The translations under genes were made by a program, and so were the position numbers. This document shows, one piece after another, positions 62,744 through 64,000 of a stretch of DNA of 64,000 nt. Position 1 is the stretch's first letter, and the number at the start of each line of letters is the position of its first letter. The stretch covers positions 1 to 64,000 of the forward strand of contig NZ_JACHEH010000008.1 of the NCBI RefSeq assembly GCF_014201415.1, read 5' to 3'. The notes under the pieces were generated by a model. It saw only the letters and a list, made by a program, of their open reading frames with translations. It was not told the DNA's origin and searched no databases. Origin of the DNA: Chelatococcus composti (GTDB lineage Bacteria; Pseudomonadota; Alphaproteobacteria; Rhizobiales; Beijerinckiaceae).

Positions 62744-64000
62744 TCACTCCGCAGGCGAGGCGGCGGCGCCCTTCGCCTGGGCGGGGGCGGGATCGTCGCT
62801 GCCGGCGAGCCGCTCCCAGGCAGCCGGCCGACGGTGGAAGCCGATGAAGCACAGCGCGATCACCGCGAGCACGGCCAGAAGGCCGACAATGCCGAGCCCA
62901 GATACCGCCTCGACCAACACGTAGGACACCCACAGGAAGCCGTCGACGATGCTCGTGATCTGCGTCGTGCCCTCGGGCAGCGCGAAGCCGGCCGACACCG
63001 CGGCGCTGGTGAAGAGCGGCGCGAGCGCCGTCGCGACATAGAAGCCGACTGCGAGCGTCACCGTGCCGATGATGACCATGCGCAGCACGTTGCCGCCAAC
63101 GACCGGCGCGGCCATGGCGACCAGGAAGGGGATGACTGCGAGATCGGCGAAGAGGATGACGCGGTTGCCGGGCAGGATGATCGACAGGACGATGGCGATC
63201 GGCACCAGGATGAGCGCGCTCGAGATGGCCGCCGGATGGCCGATGAGGATGGCCGAATCGAGCCCGACGAGAATCTCCCGGTCGCCGGCCCGCTTCTGGA
63301 CGAAGCTGCGCGCCGCCTCGGAGACAGGAATGAGCCCCTCCATCAGGATCTTGACCATGCGCGGCAGCAGGAACATGACCGCCGCGAGGTTCATGCCCGT
63401 CTTGAGCACCTTGCTCACCACCGTGGCGGCATCGCCCGCGTCGTAGTAGCCGATGGCGCCGAGCACGAGGCCGATGCCGAGACCGAGAATGACAGGCTCG
63501 CCGAAGACGCCGAGCTTCTTCTGGATGACGTCAGTGTCGAGGTTGATGGCGTTGAGGCCGGGGATGCGGTCGATCACCCAGTTGACAGCAATCGCGATGG
63601 GCAGGATCTGCCCCGAGGCGAGGTGCGGCACCGAGACACCCGGAATCCCATAGAATCGCTGCACAGCTTTGGCCGTCCAGTCGGCAAAGAGCAGGGCGAG
63701 CGCCGCCATCAGCGCGGCTGCGACGAGACCGTAGAAGAGGCTGTCGGTGGCCGCGACGACGAGCGAGCCGATGAAGGCGAAATGCCAGAAGTTCCACACG
63801 TCGACATTGAGCGTGCGCGTCATGCGCGTCATCAGCAGCAGGACATTGACGGCGATGCCGATGGGGATCACCCACAGGCCGACCGAGGAGCCGAAGGCGA
63901 TGGCCGCGGCCGATGGCCAGCCGACGTCCACCACGTCGCGCGTGATGCCGGTGTTCTTCACGATCGCCTGTGCCACGTCGCTGAGGCTCGTGAACATGAG
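62744..64000 (-). CDS. PTS galactitol-type IIC subunit (5' end outside the window)
   Basis: Membrane permease of the Gat family, at least 418 residues in view. It enters the window mid-protein: the ATG at 63995-63997 is preceded by an in-frame Leu codon and aligns with an internal Met of GatC (LM...VVDVGWP), so about 50-60 N-terminal residues lie beyond 64000. Conserved segments are VGWPSAAAIAFGSSVGLWVI, MTRTLNVDVWNFWHFAF and ILPGNRVILFADLAVIPF. An Ala/Pro-rich tail ends the protein. Confidence 0.92.
   Translation of the reverse strand, partial: LMFTSLSDVAQAIVKNTGITRDVVDVGWPSAAAIAFGSSVGLWVIPIGIAVNVLLLMTRMTRTLNVDVWNFWHFAFIGSLVVAATDSLFYGLVAAALMAALALLFADWTAKAVQRFYGIPGVSVPHLASGQILPIAIAVNWVIDRIPGLNAINLDTDVIQKKLGVFGEPVILGLGIGLVLGAIGYYDAGDAATVVSKVLKTGMNLAAVMFLLPRMVKILMEGLIPVSEAARSFVQKRAGDREILVGLDSAILIGHPAAISSALILVPIAIVLSIILPGNRVILFADLAVIPFLVAMAAPVVGGNVLRMVIIGTVTLAVGFYVATALAPLFTSAAVSAGFALPEGTTQITSIVDGFLWVSYVLVEAVSGLGIVGLLAVLAVIALCFIGFHRRPAAWERLAGSDDPAPAQAKGAAASPAE

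Overview
The window is 64 kb of very GC-rich bacterial DNA, densely packed with genes that often overlap at ATGA or TGATG junctions. Fused MrpA-MrpB antiporter subunit, ccoNOQP with a FixK/FNR-type box, TGCAA-N5-TTGCA (Mur/Fur-like) boxes, DUF3309 and OhrR-like proteins all point to an alphaproteobacterium, most likely of the order Hyphomicrobiales (Rhizobiales). I do not assign a genus. I saw no rRNA, tRNA, CRISPR array, insertion sequence or integrase.

Layout. 1-1019: about 1 kb without a supported gene. 1020-7080: six-gene Mrp (Pha) cation/proton antiporter operon. 7364-14083: surface-polysaccharide block with two GT2 glycosyltransferase genes and a complete dTDP-L-rhamnose operon (rfbBCDA). 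14102-19480: gabD-like dehydrogenase, an OhrR-like regulator, and a marR-emrA-emrB efflux operon behind a perfect palindrome. 19646-26572: cbb3 oxidase operon ccoNOQP, a small membrane protein, a DUF2189 protein, ccoI and ccoS, with ccoG and ccoH absent. 26885-30907: a manganese-type ABC importer, divergent from ccoN. 30868-35761: small secreted or membrane proteins, a TrmH/SpoU methyltransferase, ilvD and an MFS transporter. 35765-42376: GntR-controlled carbohydrate ABC operon with an esterase, a TIM-barrel isomerase and a Gfo/Idh/MocA dehydrogenase, divergent from an SDR gene. 43663-51122: an AfuABC/FbpABC-type ABC importer followed by a metallo-hydrolase, SurE nucleotidase and Na/Pi-PhoU protein, a possible organophosphate scavenging operon.

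The most interesting region is 51237-61803. A SorC-type regulator (56128-57090) lies between two divergent units. Rightwards are gutM, a complete glucitol-family PTS (IIC, IIB-IIC2, IIA) and its own HPr-Enzyme I fusion. Leftwards are a COG4091 homoserine-dehydrogenase-like oxidoreductase with a SAF domain (the broad family that includes the Brucella DXP-reductoisomerase-like DRL protein) and an acetoin-dehydrogenase-type E1alpha/E1beta/E2 complex. Both promoters have a TTGACG -35 box and a palindrome over the -10. No sorbitol-6-phosphate dehydrogenase is present. One hypothesis explains all parts: a branched tetritol such as 2-C-methylerythritol is imported and phosphorylated by the PTS, converted to 1-deoxyxylulose 5-phosphate (an acetoin analogue) by the COG4091 enzyme running in the oxidative direction, then cleaved by the TPP complex to acetyl-CoA and glyceraldehyde 3-phosphate. 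This is inference, not demonstrated.

The right edge (61902-64000) holds a converging galactitol-type PTS (IIB, IIA and a IIC gene cut by the window end), which may share the same HPr-Enzyme I.
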